Source: Legionella bononiensis | GTDB lineage: Bacteria; Pseudomonadota; Gammaproteobacteria; Legionellales; Legionellaceae | NCBI RefSeq assembly: GCF_016786215.1 | Contig: NZ_JADOBG010000003.1 | Coordinates: 62,001-126,000 of the forward strand | Length of the DNA stretch: 64,000 nucleotides | Direction: 5' to 3' | Shown: piece after piece, positions 17,934-27,766 of the stretch | How the letters are laid out: each line of letters begins with the position of its first letter | How positions within the stretch are numbered: position 1 is the first letter of the stretch | The notes under the pieces: model-generated | What the model was told of the DNA's origin: nothing | Databases searched by the model: none | What the model saw: the letters and a program-made list of their open reading frames with translations, nothing else | Translations under genes and position numbers: made by a program

Positions 17934-18322
17934 GATTCATACCCCTCTAGTTTCTTCTTCATCAATATCAAGCTCTCTTTATAAACATCTTCTATGAGTA
18001 AAGCAACAGGATATTGGCTTATCGGAATTTCCAACTCATTAATTAACAACTGATAATTAACGGACTCTGGTTTCAATACATCAGTGCCTTCAACCCTTCG
18101 ACACAACCATTCCATAGCGGCAATAACAAAAGGATTTCCATTCGCCTTGAAACACGCCTTAGTGATCAATCCGATACGTGAACATTGAATGTATAAATCA
18201 ATAATCACTGTCGGTTTTTGCTGTTCAATTCTATAGTAACTAACCAACGGTTCTGTTAAATCAAGAATTCCAACATGTCTGGGTTGAAAAAAACAATCCT
18301 GCACTATTTTATTATACATCAT
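17930..18322 (-). CDS. IscU-like protein lacking all cluster ligands
   Basis: By position and by N-terminus ([16 protein letters not shown] against enteric IscU YSEKVIDHYENPRNVG) this 130-residue protein is an IscU homologue. It has lost every cluster ligand. The first ligand site (APACGD) reads EQQKPT, the second (TYGCGSA) reads ANGNPFV, and the third (KIHCSI) reads SQYPVA, so C37, D39, C63, H105 and C106 are all replaced. It still has four cysteines, none at ligand positions. The reading frame is intact and tightly coupled (4-bp overlaps on both sides), so it is probably expressed. It cannot be a classical Fe-S scaffold; a role as an IscS partner or regulator is inferred. Confidence 0.8.
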
Positions 18323-19482
18323 ATTGGTAACATTTCACGCAATCGATTCACCTGATGGCAAATTACTGATATAGCCTTATCAATTTGTTCTTTTGTAGTA
18401 AATCGTCCTATCGATAATCTGATGGAGCTTTGCGCCATATCATCGGTCAGACCAATAGCTCTGAGGACATACGAGGGCTGTATACTTGCCGAGGTACAGG
18501 CTGAAGTAGTAGAAATAGCCAATTCCCTCAATGCTAATAATAAAGCGTCCCCATCCAAACCCGAAAAGGACATATTCAGGTTCCCGGCAATACGCATATC
18601 CTCATTACCATTTAATTGAATTCCTGCTAAATGTCTGACGCCAGCCCATAATTGCTGTCGATAAGCCAGTAGACGGCTCTGCTCTTCTTCCCGTTCCTGT
18701 TCCGCCAACGCAAATGCTTCTCCAAAACCGACTATCTGGTGAGTAGCCAGTGTACCAGAACGCAAACCACCTTCATGGCCACCGCCAAAAGTTTGAGGCT
18801 GTAATCTGATACGAGGTTTATGTCGAACGTATAAAGCCCCTATCCCCTTGGGACCGTACATTTTATGTGCTGAAAAGGACATTAAATCTACTGGAAGCGT
18901 TCCTAAATCTATGGCTAACTTTCCTGCGCTTTGCGCTGCGTCAACGTGAAAAATGATGCCTTTGTTTTTCAATAATTCACCAATTGCCGCAATATCCTGA
19001 ATCACACCGATTTCATTATTAACATGCATAATAGATACTAAAATGGTGTCTTCTCTCAGTGCGTTTTCAAGTTTTTTTAAATCAAGCAAACCATCCGATT
19101 CAGGTTGGAGGTAGGTAATCTGAAAACCTTCTTTTTCTAATTGATGAAAGCTGTCCAGTACTGCTTTATGTTCAGTACTCATGGTAATGAGATGCATTCC
19201 CTTATTTTTATAAAATCGCGCTGCACCTAGAATCGCCAAATTATCAGACTCTGTGGCACCAGAGGTAAAAACTATATCCTGGGCTGATGCGTTTACTGCA
19301 TCCGCAATGTGTAAACGAGCCCTCTCAACTGCAAGGGCAGCTGTTTTGCCATAAATATGCGTAGACGAAGCCGGGTTACCAAAATGGCCATCTGGACCTA
19401 AGTAACGGATCATGTGTTCTATAACTCGGGGATCAACGGGTGTAGTAGCCATATAATCCAAATATATTGGCAAATTAGACAT
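18319..19482 (-). CDS. iscS: Cysteine desulfurase IscS
   Basis: This PLP enzyme releases sulfur from cysteine for Fe-S clusters and tRNA thiolation. The 387-residue protein has the PLP lysine in [12 protein letters not shown] (about residue 204), [10 protein letters not shown], and the catalytic Cys on the mobile loop [10 protein letters not shown] (about residue 328), matching group I IscS (SGSACTSAS). I chose the ATG that gives [15 protein letters not shown], 8 nt after AGGAG, rather than a GTG three codons earlier. It overlaps the end of trmJ by 8 bp. It probably also serves MnmA and ThiI. Confidence 0.93.
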   Translation of the reverse strand: MSNLPIYLDYMATTPVDPRVIEHMIRYLGPDGHFGNPASSTHIYGKTAALAVERARLHIADAVNASAQDIVFTSGATESDNLAILGAARFYKNKGMHLITMSTEHKAVLDSFHQLEKEGFQITYLQPESDGLLDLKKLENALREDTILVSIMHVNNEIGVIQDIAAIGELLKNKGIIFHVDAAQSAGKLAIDLGTLPVDLMSFSAHKMYGPKGIGALYVRHKPRIRLQPQTFGGGHEGGLRSGTLATHQIVGFGEAFALAEQEREEEQSRLLAYRQQLWAGVRHLAGIQLNGNEDMRIAGNLNMSFSGLDGDALLLALRELAISTTSACTSASIQPSYVLRAIGLTDDMAQSSIRLSIGRFTTKEQIDKAISVICHQVNRLREMLPI

Positions 19483-20230
19483 CAATGTCACTCCTGTTTT
19501 TTTTGCCAGCCCATTCCAGAGATTTTTGAACCTGACTCAGTATCCCACGTAAAATGCTGACTTCCATTTTTTCCAAAATAACTCGATTAAATAATCTCCG
19601 AACTCGTTGCATTAATCGTCGGGGATTAGCGGCTTTCAAAAATTGAATTTCAATAAATACATCTTTTAAATGATCATAAAACTGCTCGATTTCATCCGCA
19701 GTCGCATATTCATCAGTCCGTGATGAAACTTCAGCTTTTGGCGATAACAGATTCATTCGTATTTCATATGCCATAATCTGAACTGCCTGTGCCAAATTAA
19801 GTGAACTGTATTCAGGATTACTTGGAATATTGATATGATAATGACATTTCAATAACTCTTCATTTGTAAGTCCTGCATGTTCTCTGCCAAATACAATAGC
19901 TACCTGAGTGTTATCGGATTGTCGTCCAATCAGCTCCGCGCTCGAAACAGGAAGTAACCCTGGCAAAGAAAGACCTCTCGGTCTCGCGCTGGTTGCCAGA
20001 ATTAGCTGACATCCACTCAGCGCTTCCTCTAGAGTATTGGTAACTACGGCTGTTTCTAATACATCATCTGCCCCAGCTGCCATTTCCTTGGCTTTATAAT
20101 CTGGAAATGACTTGGGTGTGACCAGATAGAGGGAATTTAAACCCATAGTTTTCATGGCACGAGCTGTTGAACCTATATTTCCTGGATGTGAGGTTGCAAC
20201 TAATACTATACGGATTGAACTTAACTTCAT
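19475..20230 (-). CDS. trmJ: tRNA Cm32/Um32 2'-O-methyltransferase TrmJ
   Basis: This SPOUT methyltransferase modifies the ribose of nucleotide 32 in tRNA anticodon loops using S-adenosylmethionine. The 251-residue protein begins [22 protein letters not shown], contains [15 protein letters not shown], and has [14 protein letters not shown] in the knotted C-terminal part of the domain, followed by the helical extension typical of TrmJ. It heads the leftward operon with iscS, the same neighbourhood as in enterics (trmJ-iscR-iscS), but here iscR is missing. It is divergent from suhB. Confidence 0.92.
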   Translation of the reverse strand: MKLSSIRIVLVATSHPGNIGSTARAMKTMGLNSLYLVTPKSFPDYKAKEMAAGADDVLETAVVTNTLEEALSGCQLILATSARPRGLSLPGLLPVSSAELIGRQSDNTQVAIVFGREHAGLTNEELLKCHYHINIPSNPEYSSLNLAQAVQIMAYEIRMNLLSPKAEVSSRTDEYATADEIEQFYDHLKDVFIEIQFLKAANPRRLMQRVRRLFNRVILEKMEVSILRGILSQVQKSLEWAGKKNRSDIDV

Positions 20231-20348
20231 AAAAAAAACTTATATTTAATACTTTCTCTAACTATATCACAGCATTTATTGATTGGACTTCTCTATGTAC
20301 AAAAAATTTGTGGTAGAATTGCTGATTTTGTAGATAAAGAGTATATCC

Positions 20349-21134
20349 ATGGAACCACTTTTAAATATAGCAGTCAGTGCAGCACGTCAAGCCGGCGAAA
20401 TCATTATCCGACACATGGAACAAGTGGACCGCTTAAAGATTACAGCTAAAAACAGTCAGGAGTATTTTAGCGAAGTGGATATAAAGGCAGAGCAAACCAT
20501 TATTAATGCAATCCATAAGGCTTATCCAAAACACGGTATTCTTGCAGAAGAAAGTGGCTTTCAGGAAGGTGATGGTGAATCAGTCTGGATTATTGATCCC
20601 CTGGATGGCACTTCCAATTACTTACATGGATTTCCATTTTTCTCCGTTTCCATTGCTTTGAAAATTAAAAACAGAATTGAACATGGTGTTATTTATGATC
20701 CACTACGTCATGAATGTTATGCTGCCAGCAGAGGTCGCGGCGCTCGATTAAACGATAGACGAATCAGAGTATCCAAACAAACGCTATTAAGCGCATCACT
20801 TCTTGGTACCGGTGTGCCCTTTCGTAACCTCAGTCTGGCTCAAAGATATTTACCGACTTTCGAAGCATTAATGGGTAAATGCGCTGGGGTTAGAAGAACG
20901 GGTTCCGCTGCTCTTGATTTAGCTTATGTTGCCAGTGGTCGTCTTGATGGATTCTGGGAATTGGGTTTACGTCCCTGGGATATCGCAGCAGGCTCTCTAT
21001 TAATTAGAGAAGCAGGAGGTTTGATTAGTGATATTCATGGCGGAGAAGATTTTCTGCAAAACGGTGATGTGGTTGCGGGTACACCTAAAGTATTCAAATC
21101 ACTGCTACAGACGATTGCTCCAGCATTGAAATAA
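20349..21134 (+). CDS. suhB: Inositol-1-monophosphatase family protein SuhB
   Basis: This Mg-dependent phosphatase of the IMPase family in enterics also acts with Nus factors in rRNA transcription. The 261-residue protein has the metal-binding EESG (GILAEESGFQ), the family signature WIIDPLDGTSNYLHGFP (about residues 79-95) and the second signature WELGLRPWDIAAGSLLIREAGG. Length is normal. It is monocistronic, divergent from trmJ, with an extended -10-like TGG-TAGAAT at 20311-20319, and is followed by a family A palindrome. Confidence 0.93.
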   Translation: MEPLLNIAVSAARQAGEIIIRHMEQVDRLKITAKNSQEYFSEVDIKAEQTIINAIHKAYPKHGILAEESGFQEGDGESVWIIDPLDGTSNYLHGFPFFSVSIALKIKNRIEHGVIYDPLRHECYAASRGRGARLNDRRIRVSKQTLLSASLLGTGVPFRNLSLAQRYLPTFEALMGKCAGVRRTGSAALDLAYVASGRLDGFWELGLRPWDIAAGSLLIREAGGLISDIHGGEDFLQNGDVVAGTPKVFKSLLQTIAPALK

Positions 21135-21224
21135 TACGGTTAAGTCAGGGGATGTAACAAGTCATCAATTCATTTCCAACGTTTCACGACGTCGATGTTG
21201 GAATGATCAACACACTCTCAGGCA

Positions 21225-21310
21225 GTCATCCTCGCGAAAGCGGGAATCCATTAAGCAAACACACTCAGGTTCTAATGTGATGCATGGATTCCCGCCTTCG
21301 CGAGGAAGAC
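21225..21310. repeat. Palindromic repeat, family A, copy 3
   Basis: This 86-bp palindrome begins GTCATCCTCGCGAAAGCGGG and ends CCGCCTTCGCGAGGAAGAC, with inner arms GGAATCCATTA / TGCATGGATTCCC. It shares both ends with the copies at 3876 and 7707. It separates the convergent suhB and S49 peptidase genes and may serve as a bidirectional terminator. Confidence 0.85.
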
Positions 21311-21363
21311 GGATCATTTAGAAGCACATCGCAAAACAGCAATATAGAAATTGCCGACAACTC

Positions 21364-22317
21364 CTACTTCAAGCCTGGTTTCACTCCAAAACTTAAAGGT
21401 AATTCATCAGCCATAGCAGTACCAATATTTTGAGTTACCCGTTCAAAGAAGTTTTGTTTTTGGGTGTAGTCAATAATATTATCTATCTTGATTATTTCAC
21501 GTGCCACCTGACCACTACTGCCATACCCATCAATCAAACCATTTGCCAGTGCCTGCTCACCCGTCCAGAATAAGCCAGAAAACGTATCTTCATCGATATG
21601 CAAACGGCTGCCTCTTCCTTCTTTCACCCGATTGATAAATTGTTGATGAATTATGTCGAGCATGGTTTGCAGTTTTTGTTTCTGAGCATCAGTAATCGGT
21701 GAAAACGGATCCAAAAATCCTTTATTAGTACCCGAAGTAACCAATCGGCGGGTTACTCCGATTTTCTCCATGCCATCAACGAAACCAAATCCATTGTATA
21801 ATACGCCTATAGATCCCACCAGACTTGACGGACTGGCATAAATACTGTCAGCAGCTACAGCAATATAATATGCGGCTGAAGTACACATATCCACACAGAC
21901 AGAATAGATTTTGATGTTAGGATACCGTGCTTGATAATACTTGATGGTATTATACATATACTCAGCTTGAACAGGGCTGCCACCCGGACTGTTAATCCTG
22001 AGAATTAAAGCATTCAATCCTTTATTTTTATAAGCGCTTTGCATTCCTTTGGCAAAATTATCCGAACTTGCGTTCTTTGAATCAAAAATCTCTCCATTCA
22101 AATCGATTAAACCAACATGGGCTTTTGTATTCGTGCCCGTGCCATCACTACTGTATGAGAAAATTTTATAGCCTATAAACGCTATAATAAGAACATACAG
22201 AGTTCGTGAAATCCATCGCCATCTACGCTTCCTCTTTTTTTCTTTCATATAATCAAGAACAATTTGATTAAGCAAAGATTGCGAATCTACATTAGAATTA
22301 GGTAATTCATTATTCAT
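21364..22317 (-). CDS. sppA: S49-family signal peptide peptidase (short SppA type)
   Basis: This is an inner-membrane serine protease that degrades cleaved signal peptides. The 317-residue protein has one N-terminal membrane anchor (about residues 38-55) after a basic stretch KEKKRKRRWRW. The S49 core follows: INSPGGSPVQAEYMY, the nucleophilic Ser in DMCTSAAYYIAVAADSIYASP, and the Lys in SGTNKGFLDPFSP as general base. It has a single catalytic domain, as in the 36-kDa SppA form, not the tandem E. coli SppA. It is divergent from clpB. Confidence 0.87.
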   Translation of the reverse strand: MNNELPNSNVDSQSLLNQIVLDYMKEKKRKRRWRWISRTLYVLIIAFIGYKIFSYSSDGTGTNTKAHVGLIDLNGEIFDSKNASSDNFAKGMQSAYKNKGLNALILRINSPGGSPVQAEYMYNTIKYYQARYPNIKIYSVCVDMCTSAAYYIAVAADSIYASPSSLVGSIGVLYNGFGFVDGMEKIGVTRRLVTSGTNKGFLDPFSPITDAQKQKLQTMLDIIHQQFINRVKEGRGSRLHIDEDTFSGLFWTGEQALANGLIDGYGSSGQVAREIIKIDNIIDYTQKQNFFERVTQNIGTAMADELPLSFGVKPGLK

Positions 22318-22325
22318 TTTAAGCT

Positions 22326-22354
22326 CTTGAAAAAATTAAAACTGTCCCCATTTT
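22326..22354 (+). promoter_or_regulatory. Sigma-32 (heat-shock) promoter of clpB
   Basis: CTTGAAA at 22326-22332 and CCCCATTTT at 22346-22354 are separated by 13 bp, an almost perfect match to the sigma-32 consensus (CTTGAAA, 13-15 bp, CCCCATnT). It lies about 50 bp upstream of the clpB ATG. Confidence 0.85.
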
Positions 22355-22406
22355 ACGGCAGTAAGAGATGAAATAATACCCTAATATAACTATAAAAGGT
22401 GAAGCT

Positions 22407-24983
22407 ATGCGAATGGACAAACTAACTTCTAAATTTCAAATGGCTTTGGCCGATGCCCAGTCATTGGCGCTAGGTAGAGATAATGGATTTATAGAACCCG
22501 AACACTTAATGAAAGCTTTATTGGATCAACAGGGAGGTAGCTGCAGACCCCTGCTCACAAAAGCAGGCGTCAATATCGCACTCTTAAGAACACTTTTAGA
22601 TCAAGCTTTGGAAAAATTACCTAAAGTGTCTGGAACTGGTGGAGATATCCATATATCAAATGCCCTCAATCGACTGCTTAATCTAACGGATAAACTATCC
22701 CAACAACGAAAAGATAATTTTATATCCAGTGAATTATTTGTTCTGGCAGCAATTACTGAGGACAGTTCGCTCGCTAAAATGTTAAAACAGGCTGGTGGCG
22801 ACGTAAAAGCCATTGAAAAAGCCATTGATGATTTAAGAGGCGGCGAAACAGTAAATGACGCGAATGCAGAAGAACAGCGCCAGGCTCTTGAAAAATATAC
22901 TCTTGATCTGACCGAACGGGCTGAACAAGGGAAACTGGATCCGGTCATCGGTCGTGATGATGAAATACGTCGTACCATTCAGGTTCTGCAAAGAAGAACC
23001 AAAAATAACCCCGTTCTCATCGGCGAGCCAGGCGTTGGTAAAACGGCTATAGTCGAGGGTTTAGCTCAACGGATAATCAATGGAGAGGTTCCAGAGGGGT
23101 TGAAAGATAAACGATTGCTTTCTCTGGATATGGGCGCGTTGATCGCTGGAGCAAAATTCCGTGGAGAATTTGAAGAACGGCTGAAAGCAGTACTCAATGA
23201 TCTGTCGAAACAGGAAGGCCAGATTATTCTATTTATCGATGAAATTCATACCATGGTGGGCGCAGGAAAAGCTGAAGGTGCCATGGACGCCGGAAATATG
23301 CTTAAACCAGCTCTGGCTCGTGGTGAGCTTCATTGTATTGGAGCTACAACTCTTGATGAATACCGGCAATACATTGAAAAAGATGCAGCGCTGGAACGTC
23401 GATTCCAGAAAGTGCTCGTTGATGAGCCCAGTGTTGAGGATACTATAGCGATCCTTAGAGGATTAAAAGAACGATATGAAGTACATCATGGAATAGAAAT
23501 CACTGATCCAGCGATAGTAGCAGCAGCAACACTGTCTCATCGATACATCAGTGACCGTCAGTTACCCGACAAAGCGATTGATTTGATTGATGAAGCAGGA
23601 AGTTTAATCCGTATGGAAATTGATTCCAAGCCCGAAAGCATGGATAAGCTGGACAGACGGTTAATCCAGTTAAAAATCGAAAGAGAGGCTTTGAAAAAAG
23701 AAAATGATGAAGCGTCCAAAAAACGTTTGGTAGATTTACAACACAGCATTGATGAACTGGAAAAAAACTACTCTGATCTTGAGGAAATCTGGAAGGCTGA
23801 AAAAGCAACCATGCAAGGTTCCACTCAAATTAAAGAAGCACTGGAACAGGCCAAACTTGAAATGGAAACAGCCAGAAGAGCCGGTGATTTGAGCCGAATG
23901 TCGGAATTACAGTACGGCCGAATCCCTGAACTGGAAAAAAGGCTGAGTCAGGTCGCCGCTCTGGATAGTGTAGAAACCAAATTAGTACGCAATAAAGTAA
24001 CTGAAGATGAGGTTGCCGAAGTGGTTTCGAAATGGACAGGTATTCCCGTTTCAAAAATGATGGAAGGCGAAAAAGAAAAACTACTTAAAATGGAAGAAGC
24101 ACTCCATAACAGACTGATTGGACAGAATGAAGCTGTCGATGCTGTTTCCAATGCAATCAGACGATCACGTGCCGGTTTATCTGACCCAAATCGTCCCATT
24201 GGTTCGTTCCTCTTTCTGGGTCCTACCGGTGTAGGAAAAACAGAATTATGTAAAGCTCTGGCCTCATTCCTTTTTGATACTGAAGAAGCCATGGTACGTA
24301 TCGACATGTCTGAATTCATGGAGAAACATTCTGTAGCCCGATTAATTGGCGCTCCTCCAGGATATGTAGGATATGAAGAAGGAGGATATTTAACAGAAGC
24401 AGTAAGACGCAGACCGTACTCCGTAATTCTTCTAGACGAAGTGGAAAAAGCTCATTCCGATGTATTTAATATTCTATTACAGGTAATGGACGATGGTCGG
24501 CTCACTGATGGTCAGGGACGTACTGTGGATTTTCGCAATACCGTTATAGTGATGACATCTAATTTAGGATCTCAACTGATTCAAGAGATGGGAGACAAAT
24601 TTGATTACAACCAAATAAAATCTGCAGTCATGGAGATGGTTGGACAGCATTTTCGCCCTGAATTTATTAACCGTATTGATGAAACAGTGGTGTTCCATTC
24701 CCTGCTTAAGGAACAGATCGCCAAAATCGCGGAAATTCAAATCTCTTATTTGCATCACCGGTTAAAACAGCAGGATATCAATCTGGAGGTTACACCTGAG
24801 GCGCTGGCCTATCTGGCTGAAGCAGGCTTTGATCCGGTATATGGAGCCAGACCTTTAAAAAGAACGATTCAGCAAAAACTGGAAAATCCTCTTGCTCAAT
24901 CTTTATTAACTGGAACATTCCGCTCAGGAGAAACTATAAAGGTCACTTATAAGGAGGGGCAACTGCAGTTTACTGCGCATTAA
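22407..24983 (+). CDS. clpB: ClpB disaggregase
   Basis: This hexameric AAA+ chaperone extracts polypeptides from aggregates together with DnaK. The 858-residue protein has the N-terminal double Clp-N repeat, a first AAA domain with GEPGVGKTA (about residue 208), the coiled-coil middle domain at about 410-530 ([18 protein letters not shown]...), which distinguishes ClpB from ClpA/C, and a second AAA domain with GPTGVGKTE (about residue 610). Length is that of E. coli ClpB (857). AAAGGTG lies 6 bp before the ATG; a second ATG two codons later is equally possible. It is transcribed from a sigma-32-type promoter. Confidence 0.97.
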   Translation: MRMDKLTSKFQMALADAQSLALGRDNGFIEPEHLMKALLDQQGGSCRPLLTKAGVNIALLRTLLDQALEKLPKVSGTGGDIHISNALNRLLNLTDKLSQQRKDNFISSELFVLAAITEDSSLAKMLKQAGGDVKAIEKAIDDLRGGETVNDANAEEQRQALEKYTLDLTERAEQGKLDPVIGRDDEIRRTIQVLQRRTKNNPVLIGEPGVGKTAIVEGLAQRIINGEVPEGLKDKRLLSLDMGALIAGAKFRGEFEERLKAVLNDLSKQEGQIILFIDEIHTMVGAGKAEGAMDAGNMLKPALARGELHCIGATTLDEYRQYIEKDAALERRFQKVLVDEPSVEDTIAILRGLKERYEVHHGIEITDPAIVAAATLSHRYISDRQLPDKAIDLIDEAGSLIRMEIDSKPESMDKLDRRLIQLKIEREALKKENDEASKKRLVDLQHSIDELEKNYSDLEEIWKAEKATMQGSTQIKEALEQAKLEMETARRAGDLSRMSELQYGRIPELEKRLSQVAALDSVETKLVRNKVTEDEVAEVVSKWTGIPVSKMMEGEKEKLLKMEEALHNRLIGQNEAVDAVSNAIRRSRAGLSDPNRPIGSFLFLGPTGVGKTELCKALASFLFDTEEAMVRIDMSEFMEKHSVARLIGAPPGYVGYEEGGYLTEAVRRRPYSVILLDEVEKAHSDVFNILLQVMDDGRLTDGQGRTVDFRNTVIVMTSNLGSQLIQEMGDKFDYNQIKSAVMEMVGQHFRPEFINRIDETVVFHSLLKEQIAKIAEIQISYLHHRLKQQDINLEVTPEALAYLAEAGFDPVYGARPLKRTIQQKLENPLAQSLLTGTFRSGETIKVTYKEGQLQFTAH

Positions 24984-25093
24984 GATGATGATTTTTATAT
25001 TCAGAATTGTAGATGCGGGAAATCGGGATGAATAAAGACTGACGTTCCGCGACTTGTCCGACGTTATTGCAGATCTCCCGCGCTCTTTCCCCA

Positions 25094-25120
25094 CTCTCCC
25101 ACCACAGCGTGGGGGGAGAG
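25094..25120 (+). terminator. GC-rich hairpin downstream of clpB
   Basis: CTCTCCC (25094) and GGGAGAG (25114) pair, with an inner CAC/GTG, about 110 bp past the clpB stop. It may end clpB transcription. Together with the family C repeat it accounts for most of the 393-bp gap; nothing else in the gap looks like a gene. Confidence 0.5.
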
Positions 25121-25152
25121 GATTAACGTTATTGCTATTAAATTAAGCATTT

Positions 25153-25245
25153 GTAGCCTGTATTAATTAGCGAAGCGTAATACGGGGAAACAATTGTGTT
25201 TGTTGCCGCTTCGATCCTGTATTACGCTCCGCTAATACAGGCTAC
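25153..25245. repeat. Palindromic repeat, family C
   Basis: The left arm GTAGCCTGTATTA-AGCG-AGCGTAATAC (from 25153) and the right arm CCTGTATTACGCT-CGCTAATACAGGCTAC (to 25245) are near-perfect inverted copies around a 30-nt centre. Only one complete copy is in this window. It has the form of a miniature inverted-repeat element between clpB and the convergent effector-like operon. Confidence 0.8.
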
Positions 25246-25376
25246 GAACAATAGTCAATTTCCATAATGGTAGTGAAGCTAAGATGAAGAAAACATCTGC
25301 TATTACGTCCACTGGTCTGGAATACGTCATTGGAATGACGATACATCAAGTGAAACATGCATCTTAAATAGAAAGA

Positions 25377-26642
25377 CTACATCACTACAAATTTCTTCTC
25401 TTCAGGACTCTCTACTTCCTGTACTTTACATTTCTCCGTTAATTTAATAATGCAATTGCTAAGATAAGTATCCAAGCCGGAGCGATCATTAAAGTACTCA
25501 TAATCTAAAACGACTGACGGATTATATTTCATATATTGTTGAAAAAAATAAGCGCCATTTAACATGTCTTTAAAAGTTAAATCGTCTGGTGACATCGAAA
25601 TACCCAAAGCATTATGAAGCTCAAAAGACAACTCTCGCTGTATCCTACCTGATAACAATAATAAAGAATAACCACCCACTATCGTATAGGTTGCTGTATG
25701 TAGATTAGCCTTCGTCATAGAAGAGACAAACACGGAATGATCCATAGTTACAAGATTGTCCTCAATCATAGGGGTATATAACAGATCAGCAATCTTATCT
25801 CTAATTGATTCTGACTCTACATTCTTAATCAAATGTTGCTCTATATCAGCAATTTTTAATAATTTAAAATCCCGGTGATCTTTAGCTAACTGCTTACACC
25901 ATTGTACTATAGTCTCTTCTGTTTGCTTCTGATCGGCATCGACCTGTCTAACTAAAGATTGAATAAATCTAATGGCTTTAAATTGCTGTAAAACCGCTTG
26001 TCCACGACTTAGATGTTCTTTGATAATCTCTTCCAGATAAGGTTGAAAATTTGGATCATCAGCATAGTGAGGGTATTTGAGAAATCGATCATTTAACTTC
26101 ATATTCTCACGAAATGCAGTTAAAGCAGTGACTACGGTGGTTACATCAAGTTTTTCCAAATCACGCTTTCTGTAGTCTTTGGGCATGTCATCGGGAAGCC
26201 CCAGGGCTTTTCTTACTGCAACAAAGAGCTGGCAATTTCGTTCATCAAAAGGCTTATAAAAATAAGAGACATATGAATTAGATTTATCGTATTCTTTTAA
26301 TAATCTAAAATATCGATGCAACAAAGCCCCCAGCAAAAACTGCGTAGCCTGTTTGCATTTATCTTCTTTGCCTTCTTTCAATATTTCCCGCAACTCGATA
26401 CTTAACAGATTTAGAGCCTCCTTGACAGTGAGTCGATCGCTTTTACAATTAATAACACCATCAGTTCTGGCCAGGAGAATTTCCAGGGCGCTTGGTATAA
26501 CTTGCTCCTGTATTGACGATGAAGATGCTGAAGGTTGAGCAACGGGGACAATTTTATACCTGCCGAGGGTAATTGAAAGCTTTTCATCCAAATTAAGAGT
26601 ATCTGCTCTTAAACTTGGAAATGAGGGTGGAGTAAATGGCAT
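25377..26642 (-). CDS. Orphan protein, candidate Dot/Icm effector with E-block tail
   Basis: I recognise no domain in this 421-residue soluble protein. It is mostly alpha-helical, with a proline/serine-rich N-terminal 50 residues (VAQPSASSSSIQEQ). The C-terminus, CKVQEVESPEEKKFVVM, is a textbook E-block: four Glu within the last 14 residues followed by hydrophobic positions, as in Dot/Icm secretion signals. A strong AAAGGAGG lies 5 bp before the ATG. It starts 10 bp after the upstream gene and is its operon partner. By memory the L. pneumophila genes at this position (lpg1751/lpg1752) are reported Dot/Icm substrates; I could not verify the match. Confidence 0.75.
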   Translation of the reverse strand: MPFTPPSFPSLRADTLNLDEKLSITLGRYKIVPVAQPSASSSSIQEQVIPSALEILLARTDGVINCKSDRLTVKEALNLLSIELREILKEGKEDKCKQATQFLLGALLHRYFRLLKEYDKSNSYVSYFYKPFDERNCQLFVAVRKALGLPDDMPKDYRKRDLEKLDVTTVVTALTAFRENMKLNDRFLKYPHYADDPNFQPYLEEIIKEHLSRGQAVLQQFKAIRFIQSLVRQVDADQKQTEETIVQWCKQLAKDHRDFKLLKIADIEQHLIKNVESESIRDKIADLLYTPMIEDNLVTMDHSVFVSSMTKANLHTATYTIVGGYSLLLLSGRIQRELSFELHNALGISMSPDDLTFKDMLNGAYFFQQYMKYNPSVVLDYEYFNDRSGLDTYLSNCIIKLTEKCKVQEVESPEEKKFVVM

Positions 26643-26652
26643 ACAACCTCCT

Positions 26653-27264
26653 TTAAGACTTATTAGTCATCCATATTGAACAAAACATACCACAATAAGC
26701 ACCATACCATGAATCATCTGGAAGCACTCTGGAATTTCGAACTTCTTCAATTTCCCCTTGTATCTTTATGCCCAAACGATTATTTAAATCAGTATAAATT
26801 TTATCATCAGTTTTATGTTCATAAACATAAGAACAATATTGGCTCAGTGCTGTCAAACTTTGATTAAACACATCATTATTGAGATCCGACAATGAGCTGA
26901 TACCTAAATCGTGTTGCAATAGATCGATAAAATTTTTATTTACATAAGAACAAACAGTTGAACTATAACGCGATAGCATCACTATGTATATTCCTATAAG
27001 CACCTTGTTTTTAAAATCTATAAACTCTTCAGGTTTAACTACTGAATGACAAAAAAATGATCTTACGTATAAAAGTAAACTGGCATCAAGATCCGTATTG
27101 AAATTATTGGCTATCATGCCAATAGTTATTGAGTCATCCAAAGAACCAGTGTCAGGTATTAATGCAGAAAAGAAGCCCATGCAGCCCAGATATTGAGAAT
27201 TGCTTCGCGTTAACTTTCTGGTAAGTAGCATTGCGTTTTGCTTAAATACGGCAAACTCGAGCAT
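26653..27264 (-). CDS. Orphan protein, first gene of the effector-like operon
   Basis: This 203-residue protein matches no family I know. It is cysteine-rich for its size (7 Cys) with several hydrophobic helices (KVLIGIYIVMLSRY) and a C-terminus SWYGAYCGMFCSIWMTNKS rich in aromatic residues. There is no E-block. I start at the ATG preceded by GGGAGG (7 bp) rather than a TTG ten codons upstream. It is followed 10 bp later by the larger E-block protein, suggesting joint expression, perhaps as effector plus partner. Its promoter is at 27342-27370. Confidence 0.7.
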   Translation of the reverse strand: MLEFAVFKQNAMLLTRKLTRSNSQYLGCMGFFSALIPDTGSLDDSITIGMIANNFNTDLDASLLLYVRSFFCHSVVKPEEFIDFKNKVLIGIYIVMLSRYSSTVCSYVNKNFIDLLQHDLGISSLSDLNNDVFNQSLTALSQYCSYVYEHKTDDKIYTDLNNRLGIKIQGEIEEVRNSRVLPDDSWYGAYCGMFCSIWMTNKS

Positions 27265-27341
27265 GGCTGTCCTCCCGCTTGTGTTCACCCGCAAAAACAG
27301 CAGCGAGTAATTTGTCCCTAATAATCAAGACACCTTCATTT

Positions 27342-27370
27342 TTTATATCAACCTATAAAAAATATTGCAA
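27342..27370 (-). promoter_or_regulatory. Putative promoter of the effector-like operon
   Basis: Reading leftwards, TTGCAA (27370-27365) and TATAAA (27347-27342) are 17 bp apart, about 78 bp before the first ATG. ATTAATAGT directly upstream of the -35 resembles one PmrA half-site, but the partner half-site is absent. Confidence 0.55.
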
Positions 27371-27424
27371 CTATTAATTTATCTATTTGACAACAAATAT
27401 TTCAAATCGTTAAATTAACGCAGG

Positions 27425-27755
27425 GAAGTAACTGCTCAATGTCGTCATCCTTTACTACATTCAGGATGACGAACATGTTGAGAGTGACGAATAATCAACC
27501 GTCATCCCGAGTAAAACGAGGGATCTCCTGAATGTGGCAGGGAAATGATTCTTGTGCCACTTCGTGGAGATCCTTCACTACGTTCAGGATGACGAACATG
27601 TTCAGGATGACGAACTTATTCGGAATGACGAATAATAAACCGTCATCCCGAGTAAAACGAGGGATCTCCTGAATGCGGCAAGAAAATGATTCTTGTGCCA
27701 CGTTGAGGAGATCCTTCACTACGTTCAGGATGACGAACATGTTTAGGATGACGAA
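27425..27755. repeat. Palindromic repeat array, family B (two and a half units)
   Basis: Two full units start at 27500 and 27641 (period 141 bp), preceded by a partial one. Each unit opens CCGTCATCCCGAGTAAAACGAGGGATCTCC and closes with the approximate complement GGAGATCCTTCACTACGTTCAGGATGACG, so each is a long hairpin. Short AGGATGACGAA half-units fill the spacers. The array occupies most of the 502-bp gap between mpl and the effector-like operon. Spurious reading frames cross it and should not be annotated. Confidence 0.9.
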
Positions 27756-27766
27756 AGAGATAGAGA

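Noticed and set aside
27365..27381. Possible PmrA box before the clpB-side effector operon (ATTAATAGT)
   Set aside because: Only one half-site is convincing; the second is CAATATTTT, which lacks TTAAT.
27495..27740. Open reading frame of 81 codons, minus strand (MFVILNVVKDL... repeated)
   Set aside because: It is created entirely by the family B palindromic repeat, and its internal duplication follows the DNA repeat. No ribosome site is present.
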